From positions 1 through 34,501 of the IMG/VR virus record IMGVR_UViG_3300043774_001222: a stretch of 34,501 bases of DNA; one strand, given 5' to 3'. Position numbers and translations under genes: made by a program. The notes under the pieces are model-generated. The model ran no database searches. It saw nothing but the letters and a program-made list of their open reading frames with translations, and was not told the origin of the DNA. The number at the start of each line of letters is the position of its first letter. Positions within the stretch are counted from its first letter, which is position 1. This DNA is from a virus. Of the stretch, positions 1-5,900 are shown piece after piece.

Positions 1-580
1 CGATGCGTTTGGCGACGAACCCCTCGAAGACCTCGGCGTTCCACTGATTGTTCATGTATTGCAGCACGCCCCACATATCATAGAGATCAAATGAGGGTTC
101 CACTCGTGCGCCGATCTTGACCTCGCCGGGGGTATTGTGCGGCAGGTATTTGTCGAGCAGGAGCAGGCGGTCTTCCTCGGGCGGCTTGAGGTGTGTGAAG
201 TGGCGGATCACGGGGAGGCCGGTTCGCACGGCATCGAGGATGCGTTCTTGCCGCTCGCCGTAGGTCGCTTTGTCGGTGGGAATGTAGTCGAGCAGCACAA
301 GGCTGCCTTTGCCGAGGGCGTGGCGACGCTCAAAGGCTTCGCAGTCGAGCCACTCCATTTCGGGCGGCAGGTCGGCATTGCGGATCGCTTCCAGCACGGC
401 GGCAAACTCATACTCGATCGAGAGGCGTTGGCCGCGCCGGTTCCACATACGACTGGTCGGCGCGTGGACGATGGCTCGCCAGCCATTGACTTTGGGTTCG
501 TAGGCCCACTGGCCGCGCTTGTCGCGATCCGGTTTGAATGGGCCGCCGTTGGTGGGGCGGAGAGGGTAGGATGGGATCAT
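1..580 (-). CDS. ATP-dependent DNA ligase, adenylation domain (C-terminus off the left edge)
   Basis: My own translation from the ATG at 580 runs open to the left edge (193 residues). Seen: motif I at residues 28-33 (E-P-K-V-N-G, nucleophile lysine K30), a motif III-like E-W-L-D-C-E-A-F at 76-83, and motif IV E-G-F-V-A-K-R at 186-192. This order is that of the nucleotidyltransferase domain of ATP-dependent DNA ligases, which seal nicks through a lysine-AMP intermediate. Two usual residues differ: K-x-D-G is K-V-N-G and L-D-G-E is L-D-C-E. The OB domain would lie outside the window. It is the last gene seen of the leftward block and probably serves phage replication or repair. No strong ribosome binding site precedes the start. 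Confidence 0.8.
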   Translation of the reverse strand, partial: MIPSYPLRPTNGGPFKPDRDKRGQWAYEPKVNGWRAIVHAPTSRMWNRRGQRLSIEYEFAAVLEAIRNADLPPEMEWLDCEAFERRHALGKGSLVLLDYIPTDKATYGERQERILDAVRTGLPVIRHFTHLKPPEEDRLLLLDKYLPHNTPGEVKIGARVEPSFDLYDMWGVLQYMNNQWNAEVFEGFVAKRI

Positions 581-595
581 AAAGAGTTTCTATAA

Positions 596-733
596 CTAAC
601 CACAGAGGACACGGAGGACACAGAGGTTTTTTTTGGCAAATTGATCATGCGGCTTGGGCGTGTTGTTCTGTCCGTTGGCAGCAGCGGCGGCTGCGGCGTA
701 TTGTTCTTCGTTGAGTTCGATTTGAAGTGTCAC
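596..733 (-). CDS. Small hypothetical protein (45 aa), GTG start
   Basis: A GTG start overlaps the stop of the upstream gene (GTGA). The purine-rich end of that gene (AGGAAGGGGAA) lies just 5' and could serve as ribosome binding site. The product begins V/M-T-L-Q-I-E-L-N-E-E-Q-Y, followed by an alanine run. Its last residues (L-C-V-L-R-V-L-C-G) are encoded by a dispersed repeat that also supplies the stop codon. Function unknown. Coupling and codon pattern favour a real gene, but its length leaves doubt. Confidence 0.4.
   Translation of the reverse strand: MTLQIELNEEQYAAAAAAANGQNNTPKPHDQFAKKNLCVLRVLCG
598..627 (+). repeat. Dispersed repeat A (CCACAGAGGACACGG type)
   Basis: Copy of a repeat with core AACCACAGAGGACACGGAGG, built of 9-base steps. 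It lies between the ligase and the small gene upstream of it. Confidence 0.8.
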
Positions 734-1407
734 TTCCCCTTCCTCCCCTTGGTTTTGACCATCGCGATGATCGGGCAGGCGGCGTCCACGGCCATGTTTT
801 CCTCCACCGACAGGGCGGTGTGGCGTCCGGTGTGGAAGTCGGGTGTGGGTTTGATCACCGCTTTGGCGCTGAGGGCTTCGGGGCAGTTGTGGCTGGCGAA
901 GAGGGTTTGGATCTCGCCGATGAGTTCCTCGGCGCGGTCGGCGGGGATTTTGTCGCCGTCGATCTTGAGTTCGAAGCTCTGGCGGAAGAATTGGGCGGTG
1001 AGTTCGGCGCCGATAGCCTCGATCACCGGCGTCTCGTCCGCGAGGGTCGAGTAGCGGGAGGAGAAGGTGACGAGCACTTTCTCATCGGGGTTCTCGCCCT
1101 TGACTTCGACGGAACTTGGAATCTCGTGCTTGCCGTGGAGGTGTTGGAAGTAAAACTCTTGCGACATGGCGCGGAGTTCCGCTTTCTTGATCTTGAGGCT
1201 GCCTTCGAGGACTTCAAAATCCCGGCTCTCCGCGATGATCTCGCTGGCGAGTTTCGCGACATCCCCCGTAGGGTCTGGGAGTGCTGGGTATTCTGTGGTT
1301 TTCTTTTCAGTCTTGGCAGCGATGCCGCCGAGATTGATTTTACGGATTCCTGCTGCGGGAGCAGGCGTGGATGCGGCCGGAGCCGACTTGGGTGTTGCTG
1401 TTTTCAT
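730..1407 (-). CDS. Hypothetical protein (225 aa) with A/P/T-rich N-terminus
   Basis: The ORF starts at ATG 1407 and ends in a basic K-G-R-K-G-K tail. Residues 1-20 are low complexity (Ala, Pro, Thr); the rest is a mixed alpha/beta-like sequence with no motif I recognise. It sits between the ligase/small gene and a three-gene cluster, with a dispersed repeat 5' of it. The product is probably cytoplasmic, as no signal peptide or membrane segment is visible. The open frame on the opposite strand is a shadow of this gene. Confidence 0.75.
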   Translation of the reverse strand: MKTATPKSAPAASTPAPAAGIRKINLGGIAAKTEKKTTEYPALPDPTGDVAKLASEIIAESRDFEVLEGSLKIKKAELRAMSQEFYFQHLHGKHEIPSSVEVKGENPDEKVLVTFSSRYSTLADETPVIEAIGAELTAQFFRQSFELKIDGDKIPADRAEELIGEIQTLFASHNCPEALSAKAVIKPTPDFHTGRHTALSVEENMAVDAACPIIAMVKTKGRKGK

Positions 1408-1430
1408 AAAAGTTAGTTGGAAGAGGGTTT

Positions 1431-1459
1431 AACCACGGAGAGCACGGAGGACACGGAGG
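1431..1459 (+). repeat. Dispersed repeat A
   Basis: Copy reading AACCACGGAGAGCACGGAGG and onward, in the short gap between two minus-strand genes. Confidence 0.8.
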
Positions 1460-1464
1460 TAGAA

Positions 1465-1827
1465 TTAGAGTGTGAGGGTTGTGCCGTCTTCGAAGGTGGC
1501 GATGCCGTTCTCGATGGTGATGTTGCCCTTCACATTGCGAAGACGGCTGAGTTTGTCTTCGGGGCGAATGGGGTGTCCGGTGATCTTGTAGAACTGCTCG
1601 TTGGTGAGCTTCAGGTCTCCAAGGTCTTCATGGGTTCCGTCTTGCTCGTAAAACACGAGGCCGTAGGCGCTTCCTTCCTCTGTGTCGTAAGTAAACCGAA
1701 TCCTGACGGAGTGTTCGTTGGCTACCGAGTCAGCGGCGGCGTCGAATGACGGGAGTTCATGGTGAATCTCGTAATCAATGTATTGGCCATCTTTCTGGAC
1801 GAAGTGTGGGTAGGTTGGTGTGTTCAT
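1465..1827 (-). CDS. Hypothetical protein (120 aa)
   Basis: Start chosen at ATG 1827 (M-N-T-P-T-Y-P-H-F) because it overlaps the stop of the upstream gene by four bases (ATGA); the longer frame upstream is a shadow. No known domain is recognised. The C-terminal half has strand-like repeats (N-I-T-I-E-N-G-I-A-T-F-E-D-G-T) suggesting a small beta-rich protein. It is the third gene of a coupled set at 2356-1465. Confidence 0.7.
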   Translation of the reverse strand: MNTPTYPHFVQKDGQYIDYEIHHELPSFDAAADSVANEHSVRIRFTYDTEEGSAYGLVFYEQDGTHEDLGDLKLTNEQFYKITGHPIRPEDKLSRLRNVKGNITIENGIATFEDGTTLTL

Positions 1828-2075
1828 AAGCTGAATGCTGTTTTCAAGAAGTTGCGGATTTGTGTTTTTGTGGGTTGCTCGGTGGCGATGGCGATCCACC
1901 GGCCATCGGGAGAGTCGTAGGCGGCGAGCATGGGGAAGGCTCGGGCGGCTCGCATGATGATGTCGATGTCGGGTGCGCCGATATCGGAGACGGGGAAGAT
2001 GTCGAGGATGGGGCTGGGTCTGCGTTTTTTTGGTTTGGTGCTCATTTGATTAGGCGGGTGGACTTCGTAGATCAT
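1824..2075 (-). CDS. Hypothetical protein (83 aa)
   Basis: Starts at ATG 2075 (M-I-Y-E-V-H-P-P-N-Q-M-S-T), overlapping the upstream stop by four bases, and its own stop overlaps the next start. An internal ATG at 2045 is a possible alternative. The body includes a basic K-P-K-K-R-R-P stretch followed by a mixed sequence. No function recognised. The spacing suggests translational coupling within one operon. Confidence 0.65.
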   Translation of the reverse strand: MIYEVHPPNQMSTKPKKRRPSPILDIFPVSDIGAPDIDIIMRAARAFPMLAAYDSPDGRWIAIATEQPTKTQIRNFLKTAFSL

Positions 2076-2356
2076 AGGGTTTCCTTTTCGAAGACGGCCC
2101 AATACTCGTCGTGGCGAACCCAGCGGTAGCCTTGCGCGAGGAGGTCGCGGAGGGCGGCGGTGGTGGCGTCTTCGGAGATGTAGGCGTCGGGGTTGGTGAG
2201 CACCTGCACGGCAGAGGCGACTTCCTCCATCGGCAAGGTGGCGTATTGGTATTTCTTGGGGGTGGGCTTGGCGTTGAGTTGTTTGAGCTGTTCCACAAGT
2301 GCGGGCAGCGTGGCGTCCACAAGGCGGACGCCTCGGATGGTGTTGAAGAAGTCCAT
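2072..2356 (-). CDS. Hypothetical protein (94 aa)
   Basis: ATG 2356 follows the upstream gene by only a few bases. The sequence starts M-D-F-F-N-T-I-R-G-V-R-L and contains a helical region followed by G-Y-R-W-V-R-H-D-E-Y-W-A-V-F near the end. That ending resembles small phage proteins of unknown role that read 'arrives-at/appears-in' strand motifs; I cannot assign a family. First gene of the three-gene coupled cluster. Confidence 0.7.
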   Translation of the reverse strand: MDFFNTIRGVRLVDATLPALVEQLKQLNAKPTPKKYQYATLPMEEVASAVQVLTNPDAYISEDATTAALRDLLAQGYRWVRHDEYWAVFEKETL

Positions 2357-2360
2357 AGTA

Positions 2361-2693
2361 TTAAAATGGTTGGTTTAGGTGATTGTTGGGTAATCCCCCG
2401 ATAATTTTTTCCAAAGCTTCTCTCCGCACGGGGATTGGGTATGGGGATACATATTCAAAAATGTTCCCTTTTCTGCGTATAAGCAAATAACAATCAGCAA
2501 CATATCCGTTGAAGGTATCTCTTGGTGTGCAATACTTTGTGGTATTACCTTCGCCGTCGTATTCACGAGGGTATGTCTGATAAACGACACCTCGAACAAA
2601 AGTTATTCGCGCATCGACAAGGGCTTCTGCTGTTGTATTTATCTGAATTGTATTGAGTTTAGATGTGGGAATGAGTTTCATGCTAGTTTTCAT
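2361..2693 (-). CDS. Hypothetical protein (110 aa)
   Basis: Start chosen at ATG 2693, preceded closely by GAGGAAT, where the GAGG belongs to a dispersed repeat. A second ATG at 2681 is also possible. The product is a mixed alpha/beta protein (Y-L-L-I-R-R-K-G-N-I-F-E-Y) without recognised motifs and is noticeably lower in GC than neighbouring genes. It lies downstream of the reverse transcriptase, separated by a hairpin-rich repeat element. An accessory role with the RT is possible, but nothing in the sequence demonstrates it. Confidence 0.65.
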   Translation of the reverse strand: MKTSMKLIPTSKLNTIQINTTAEALVDARITFVRGVVYQTYPREYDGEGNTTKYCTPRDTFNGYVADCYLLIRRKGNIFEYVSPYPIPVRREALEKIIGGLPNNHLNQPF

Positions 2694-2694
2694 A

Positions 2695-2812
2695 TTCCTC
2701 TGTGTTCTCTGTGTCCTTTGACTCGCTCGCTCCCGCGAGTCTCGCCCCTTCGGGGCCAACCTGCGGTTGCTCTACCTCGCGCCTGCCACGGCGCTTGGTT
2801 GTGGTTAATCAT
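2695..2812 (+). repeat. Composite hairpin-rich repeat, copy 1 (just downstream of the RT)
   Basis: Starts with a repeat-A segment (CTCTGTGTTCTCTGTGTCC), then TTTGACTCGCTCGCTCC, a CCCCTTCGGGG hairpin, CAACCTGCGGTTG and CGGCGCTTGGTTGTGGT. The same series recurs at 5079-5251 on the other side of the RT/ncRNA locus. Internal hairpins include GACTCGC/GCGAGTC and GCCCC/GGGGC. No ORF is credible here. It may also end RT transcription. Confidence 0.75.
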
Positions 2813-3783
2813 GCTGTGATTTTTCTATTGAAGATGCCGAAGGGCATGGGGATGGCGGCGGAGGGTTTGTGGGTGGTTGTGGTTGGTTTTTGGGTGGTTG
2901 TGGATACGGGGTGGTCGGTGCGGTGGTGTGGGGGGATGAGGCGGATGAAGCTGGCGAGGCCTCGCCATTGGGCGCGGAGGATGTCGCCGATGCGGTGCAT
3001 GGTGAAGGGATCGTCGCGGTGGTAGGATTCGGCTTGCTTGGTGAGTATTTTGCGCAGGTTGCGGCGGCGCAGCCCGGTCTTGATCTGGTGGGAGGCGGCG
3101 CGGAGTTTGCGGCGGGCTTGGCGGGTGGGCACGATGCCGCTGGGGGTCGCGGCGATGCCGGTCACGATGCGGTGTCCGGCGCGGGCGTGCTGGCGTGTCG
3201 TTTTGGCGGCGTTGATCTTAAAGCCATGCGCGGCGGCGAGTTCAGGGATTTCTTTGAGAATCCTCGCGGCGACGGCCTCGCTATTGCAGGAGAAGGTGAG
3301 GTCGTCGGCGTAGCGGGTATAGACAAAGGCGGGGCCGCGACTGCCGAGGATACGGCGCTTGGGGGTGAGCGACTCGCGCAGTGCGATCACGGCGGCATCG
3401 AATGGCGCAGCGGCGATATTGGCGATGGCGGGGCTGGTCGGCAGACCTTGGCGGGCGGCTCCGTCGGGGAAAAGGAGTGGTAAAAAATCCTTCCCGATAG
3501 CGCATCTTAATATCTCGCGCAGTTCATCGGTGGGTTTTACTGAATCGAAGAAGTCTTCAAAGTCGAAGTGCAGGGTGATCTGCCAGTCGCCGACATGGGC
3601 AAGGGCGTTGGTCACAATGGATCGTCCCGGCATGAACCCGTGGGCCACCTTGTGAATGTCGAGGGTTACAGCTCGCGTGTTGATGAAGTGGAGGATGCTG
3701 CGTAGTCTGTATTTCTCATCTGGGCTGGGGCAATAGATCGTGCGGAACTTGCCATTGCCTTTGGGGATTTTGGTGATTTTCAT
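2809..3783 (-). CDS. Retron-type reverse transcriptase (324 aa)
   Basis: RNA-dependent DNA polymerase. Motifs seen in order: R-T-I-Y-C-P-S-P near residue 14 (RT1); A-H-G-F-M-P-G-R-S-I-V-T-N-A-L-A-H at 47-63, carrying the retron hallmark NAxxH; F-D-F-E-D-F-F (catalytic D74); Q-G-L-P-T-S-P at 112-118; Y-A-D-D at 158-161; and V-T-G at 207-209, the second retron hallmark. Q-G-x-x-x-S-P rather than S-Q argues against a diversity-generating retroelement RT, and no maturase or endonuclease domain follows. An in-frame TAA three codons upstream fixes ATG 3783 as the first possible start, so the usual N-terminal helices of retron RTs are short. The basic, Thr/Pro-rich tail after residue 290 looks disordered. 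It starts 17 bases after a three-unit structured RNA region, its probable template; no fused or adjacent effector is recognisable. Confidence 0.92.
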   Translation of the reverse strand: MKITKIPKGNGKFRTIYCPSPDEKYRLRSILHFINTRAVTLDIHKVAHGFMPGRSIVTNALAHVGDWQITLHFDFEDFFDSVKPTDELREILRCAIGKDFLPLLFPDGAARQGLPTSPAIANIAAAPFDAAVIALRESLTPKRRILGSRGPAFVYTRYADDLTFSCNSEAVAARILKEIPELAAAHGFKINAAKTTRQHARAGHRIVTGIAATPSGIVPTRQARRKLRAASHQIKTGLRRRNLRKILTKQAESYHRDDPFTMHRIGDILRAQWRGLASFIRLIPPHHRTDHPVSTTTQKPTTTTHKPSAAIPMPFGIFNRKITA

Positions 3784-3800
3784 TTGTTGTTAAATGTTTT

Positions 3801-3819
3801 GCGCGTGGGGAGTGGTCGC
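3801..3819 (-). repeat. a2-like conserved repeat, RT-proximal unit
   Basis: Minus strand GCGACCACTCCCCACGCGC, followed by A-A-A-A-C-A. It lies 17 bases before the RT start codon. It carries an A where the other copies carry G, restoring a Watson-Crick pair with the 5' arm. Confidence 0.7.
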
Positions 3820-3922
3820 AGATGACCGGCCCGGCGGCGGCGTGCACACCGGGTTGGGGTTGGGTAAACCAGGTGACACTGCGCCGCCGGGCGGGATGTC
3901 ATGCTGGCTGTCGGAGAGTTTA

Positions 3923-3941
3923 GCGCGCGGGGAGTGGTCGC
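3923..3941 (-). repeat. a2-like conserved repeat, middle unit
   Basis: Minus strand GCGACCACTCCCCGCGCGC, followed by T-A-A-A-C-T-C. About 128 bases from the distal copy, with unrelated sequence between apart from the shared loop motif. Confidence 0.7.
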
Positions 3942-4050
3942 GAGAACCACGGCAGGCCGCCAGAAAGCTGGGCACGAGGGGGTTGGGAAGGCTCGTGCCG
4001 CCTTAATGGTGTCCAGAGTAGTTCAGAGGACTGTGCGCGGTGAGTTTTTG

Positions 4051-4068
4051 GCGCGCGGGAGTGGTCGC
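4051..4068 (-). repeat. a2-like conserved repeat, distal unit
   Basis: Minus strand GCGACCACTCCCGCGCGC, followed by C-A-A-A-A-A-C-T-C. First of three tandem copies; complementary to the single 5' arm at 4239-4219. Confidence 0.7.
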
Positions 4069-4218
4069 AAAATTCCCTGGGGTAGGAGGTGTGGAATTCG
4101 AGTGGGGTTGGGTGACTCGAATTCATCACAGACGGACCCAGGGAATACCTGCGGAATACTCGGTGCGCGTTGTCGCTGGCCGGGCGAATCGCCTCGGGGC
4201 TGGCTCATCCGATAAAAA

Positions 4219-4239
4219 GCCGACTACTCCCGCACGCGC
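4219..4239 (-). ncRNA. a1-like 5' arm of the RT-associated RNA
   Basis: Reads GCGCGTGCGGGAGTAGTCGG on the minus strand. It pairs with all three downstream copies of GCGACCACTCCC(C)-R-CGCGC. The best match is the RT-proximal copy: GCGCGTG pairs perfectly with CACGCGC there, whereas the other two copies need a G-U pair. A bulged C and one A-C mismatch interrupt the stem. Confidence 0.65.
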
Positions 4240-4386
4240 GGGGAGCCATGGGGGCGTTCGGCCTTGCCTGTCTTCGGCATCCCCTTGCCTCTCAAGGAGG
4301 CAGCCTGCAGTGGGCAATACGAGCGGGGTTTGCGTGGACTCGGCGGAGGCTTTACTGGCCTTGCTGGCTACCGAAAGTGTTATGGA
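4240..4386. other. Gene-free stretch upstream of the RT-associated RNA
   Basis: No credible ORF. It holds a TGCCTC-tcaag-GAGGCA hairpin (about 4288-4304) and several short complementary GGCAAG/CTTGCC segments. It may contain the promoter or 5' part of the RT-associated RNA, but no convincing -35/-10 pair was found. Confidence 0.4.
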
Positions 4387-4418
4387 TTAACCACAGAGGA
4401 CGCAGAGGACACGGAGGG
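4387..4418 (+). repeat. Dispersed repeat A
   Basis: Reads TTAACCACAGAGGACGCAGA and onward, at the upstream border of the RT locus. Confidence 0.8.
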
Positions 4419-4423
4419 GATTC

Positions 4424-4744
4424 TTATGCCGAAATAAAAGAAGCGGTAAGTGCCACTTGATTTTCTCCGTGCGCTATTTGGGGGAAAGCTCGTCCAACAG
4501 CAGTTGGTTCAGGAAGGGAAGTTCCATACTTTGTCGTGCGGGTTCCCCTCTTGGCTTTAATGAAATGCGCCTCGCATTGCCAAGCCCCATAGGTATTGCC
4601 ATCCTCATCGAGTATGACAACTCCCGTGCAGTTTGGTATAACAAGATACTGAGTTCCTTTAAGTTTGAAGGTTCTAAATGTTTTCATTGCGGTTTCTAAA
4701 TCAAAAAAACCAATGTTTGCATCCGTTTCTGGTGTCTCACTCAT
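4424..4744 (-). CDS. Hypothetical protein (106 aa)
   Basis: Starts at ATG 4744, overlapping the upstream stop (ATGA) and preceded by AAGGAGGGCGCGAA, a strong ribosome binding site. The sequence includes T-F-R-T-F-K-L-K-G-T-Q-Y-L-V-I, a beta-hairpin-like core, and ends A-L-T-A-S-F-I-S-A. No known family. GC content is low compared with the RT. It lies at the end of a coupled three-gene set at 5075-4424, directly upstream of the RT locus. Confidence 0.7.
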   Translation of the reverse strand: MSETPETDANIGFFDLETAMKTFRTFKLKGTQYLVIPNCTGVVILDEDGNTYGAWQCEAHFIKAKRGTRTTKYGTSLPEPTAVGRAFPQIAHGENQVALTASFISA

Positions 4745-4998
4745 TTCGCGCCCTCCTTGAGTTTTTCAAAAACAAACCAAGCTGAATTGATCTCTTCGTC
4801 TGTTGCCCAAGTGGGTTTATCTGGCGCACCAATTATTGCGGCAAAGTTTTCAGCGCATTTTCGCCACTCGTCGAGTTCTCGCAACAACTTGTTGAGTTCA
4901 TCTGTAATATCTTGTAAATCTCCAACATCTCCCTTGTTGTTTGGTTTGTTAATCCATCTGTCCTTGAACTGATCATTAACTAATTCGTATTTACTCAT
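4741..4998 (-). CDS. Hypothetical coiled-coil protein (85 aa)
   Basis: Starts M-S-K-Y-E-L-V-N-D-Q-F at ATG 4998, four bases overlapping the upstream 26-residue gene and with AAGGAGGACGCGAA before it. The centre (D-I-T-D-E-L-N-K-L-L-R-E-L-D-E-W) is a predicted heptad helix. The C-terminus L-K-E-G-A-K is shared with the unrelated small gene at 21752. Role unknown. Confidence 0.7.
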   Translation of the reverse strand: MSKYELVNDQFKDRWINKPNNKGDVGDLQDITDELNKLLRELDEWRKCAENFAAIIGAPDKPTWATDEEINSAWFVFEKLKEGAK

Positions 4999-5075
4999 TT
5001 CGCGTCCTCCTTGAGTTGATCGAGTTCGGCGCGGAGTTGTTTTCCATGCTCTTCATTGGGTATGTAGTATTTCAT
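4995..5075 (-). CDS. Small hypothetical protein (26 aa)
   Basis: ATG 5075 opens M-K-Y-Y-I-P-N-E-E-H-G-K and ends L-K-E-D-A-K, with the stop overlapping the next start (ATGA). The repeat just upstream supplies purine-rich GAGAGAAAA. The very short length makes it uncertain, but its end matches that of its neighbour (L-K-E-G-A-K), so it may be a remnant or a leader peptide that couples translation. Confidence 0.45.
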   Translation of the reverse strand: MKYYIPNEEHGKQLRAELDQLKEDAK

Positions 5076-5078
5076 TTT

Positions 5079-5251
5079 TCTCTCTGTGCTCTCTGTGTCC
5101 TTTGACTCGCTCGCTCCGTGCTCTCTGTGTCCTTTGACTCGCTCGCTCCTCTCCGAGCTGTATAGCTCTCCAAGCAGGAAGCCGCTCGTCTCGCCCCTTC
5201 GGGGTCAACCTGCGGTTGCTCTACCTCTCGCACGGCGCTCGGTTGTGGTCA
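5079..5251 (+). repeat. Composite hairpin-rich repeat, copy 2
   Basis: Second copy of the element at 2695-2812. It contains two units of CTCTGTGTCCTTTGACTCGC, an insertion with a GAGCTGTATAGCTC hairpin, then the same CGCCCCTTCGGGG, CAACCTGCGGTTG and CGGCGCTCGGTTGTGGT segments. No gene is visible in it. Confidence 0.75.
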
Positions 5252-5255
5252 AATT

Positions 5256-5864
5256 CTACAATGCCGCAAGCTGGGCTTTGAGCTTGGCGTAGGTGGAGGG
5301 GTAAACTTGGGTTATGTCTGGGGCTGGTGGTATGGTGAAGTGGGCGACGAGGGTTTCCAGTGGGTGCTGGGCATGGATGCCGTCCTCGTCGGGCAGGCTG
5401 GTGTGGCAGAAGGTGTGGATGCGGGAGAGGTTGTCGGCGATGTTGATGACCAATTCGTTGCCGGTAATGAGCACCTCCTCGGCGACGCCGTGCATGGTCT
5501 GGCGGTCGATGATGTGGGAGGTCGGCGAGTCTTGGCAGACAACGCGGTAGGTCGAGCCTGCGGTGAAGGAATCGTCGAGATCGGTGCGGCAGGTGATGTG
5601 GGTGACTTCATCGAGCCAAGCGATGCGTTGCTCCTCGTTGAGCGGCATGAAGGGGGCGGTGCGGCGCAGGCGGGCGCGGAGTATGGCCTCGATCGCGGTG
5701 CGTAGCTCGGGGCTGACGCTCTCTTGCTCGCTGTGCAGGAGAAGTTGCAAGAGCTTGCGTGTCTCGGCCATTAGCACGAGTTCCGCAGGCGTCTTGCCGC
5801 TCAAGGCGGAGCGGCGGGCCGTGGCGATCGTGCCGTTTTTGCGGAGCCAGTGGGTGTGGGGCAT
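5256..5864 (-). CDS. Hypothetical protein (202 aa)
   Basis: ATG 5864 directly follows the AT-rich leader repeat. The N-terminus is basic (M-P-H-T-H-W-L-R-K-N-G-T), then a helical region to about residue 90 (T-R-K-L-L-Q-L-L-L-H). The C-terminal half is beta-like and ends A-K-L-K-A-Q-L-A-A-L. No motif identifies it. GC-rich like the neighbouring replication genes, and bounded downstream by the composite repeat. Confidence 0.75.
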   Translation of the reverse strand: MPHTHWLRKNGTIATARRSALSGKTPAELVLMAETRKLLQLLLHSEQESVSPELRTAIEAILRARLRRTAPFMPLNEEQRIAWLDEVTHITCRTDLDDSFTAGSTYRVVCQDSPTSHIIDRQTMHGVAEEVLITGNELVINIADNLSRIHTFCHTSLPDEDGIHAQHPLETLVAHFTIPPAPDITQVYPSTYAKLKAQLAAL

Positions 5865-5865
5865 A

Positions 5866-5900
5866 GAGTTTTAAGTTTTAAGGATTAAGTTTTCAGTTTT
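5866..5900 (-). repeat. AT-rich leader repeat C
   Basis: On the minus strand ACTTAATCCTTAAAACTTAA and onward, ending two bases before ATG 5864. It also encodes the last residues and stop of the upstream gene. Confidence 0.8.

Larger units (their letters stand above)
3801..4239 (-). ncRNA. Retron-like non-coding RNA with three tandem hairpin units upstream of the RT
   Basis: Transcript direction is leftward into the RT. It opens with a 5' arm (GCGCGTGCGGGAGTAGTCGG, 4239-4220), then a small hairpin (CCGAGGCG/CGCCCGG region, about 4200-4178). Three long hairpins follow, near 4146-4072, 4005-3945 and 3902-3822. Each has the loop core CCCAACCCC on an unrelated stem, and each is followed by GCGACCACTCCC plus GCGCGC or ACGCGC (4068-4051, 3941-3923, 3819-3801), complementary to the 5' arm. 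This matches retron order a1-msr-msd-a2, but with three msd/a2-like units. Structure was read by eye; ends are approximate. Confidence 0.75.

Noticed and set aside
137-595. 152-residue plus-strand ORF
   Set aside because: Antisense to the DNA ligase fragment, which has ordered ligase motifs.
2869-3483. 204-residue plus-strand ORF
   Set aside because: Lies entirely antisense to the reverse transcriptase, whose motifs are unmistakable.
2809-3783. Diversity-generating retroelement
   Set aside because: The RT has Q-G-x-x-x-S-P instead of the S-Q form and has NAxxH and VTG motifs; no accessory Avd-like gene and no template/variable repeat pair with A-specific changes was found.
2809-4239. Group II intron
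   Set aside because: The RT lacks maturase and endonuclease domains, and the upstream RNA shows three repeated hairpins rather than six intron domains with a conserved domain V.
3790-4390. Short ORFs on both strands in the RT-upstream region
   Set aside because: They follow the hairpin structure, lack ribosome binding sites and have Arg/Pro/Ser-rich composition; the region is better explained as structured RNA.
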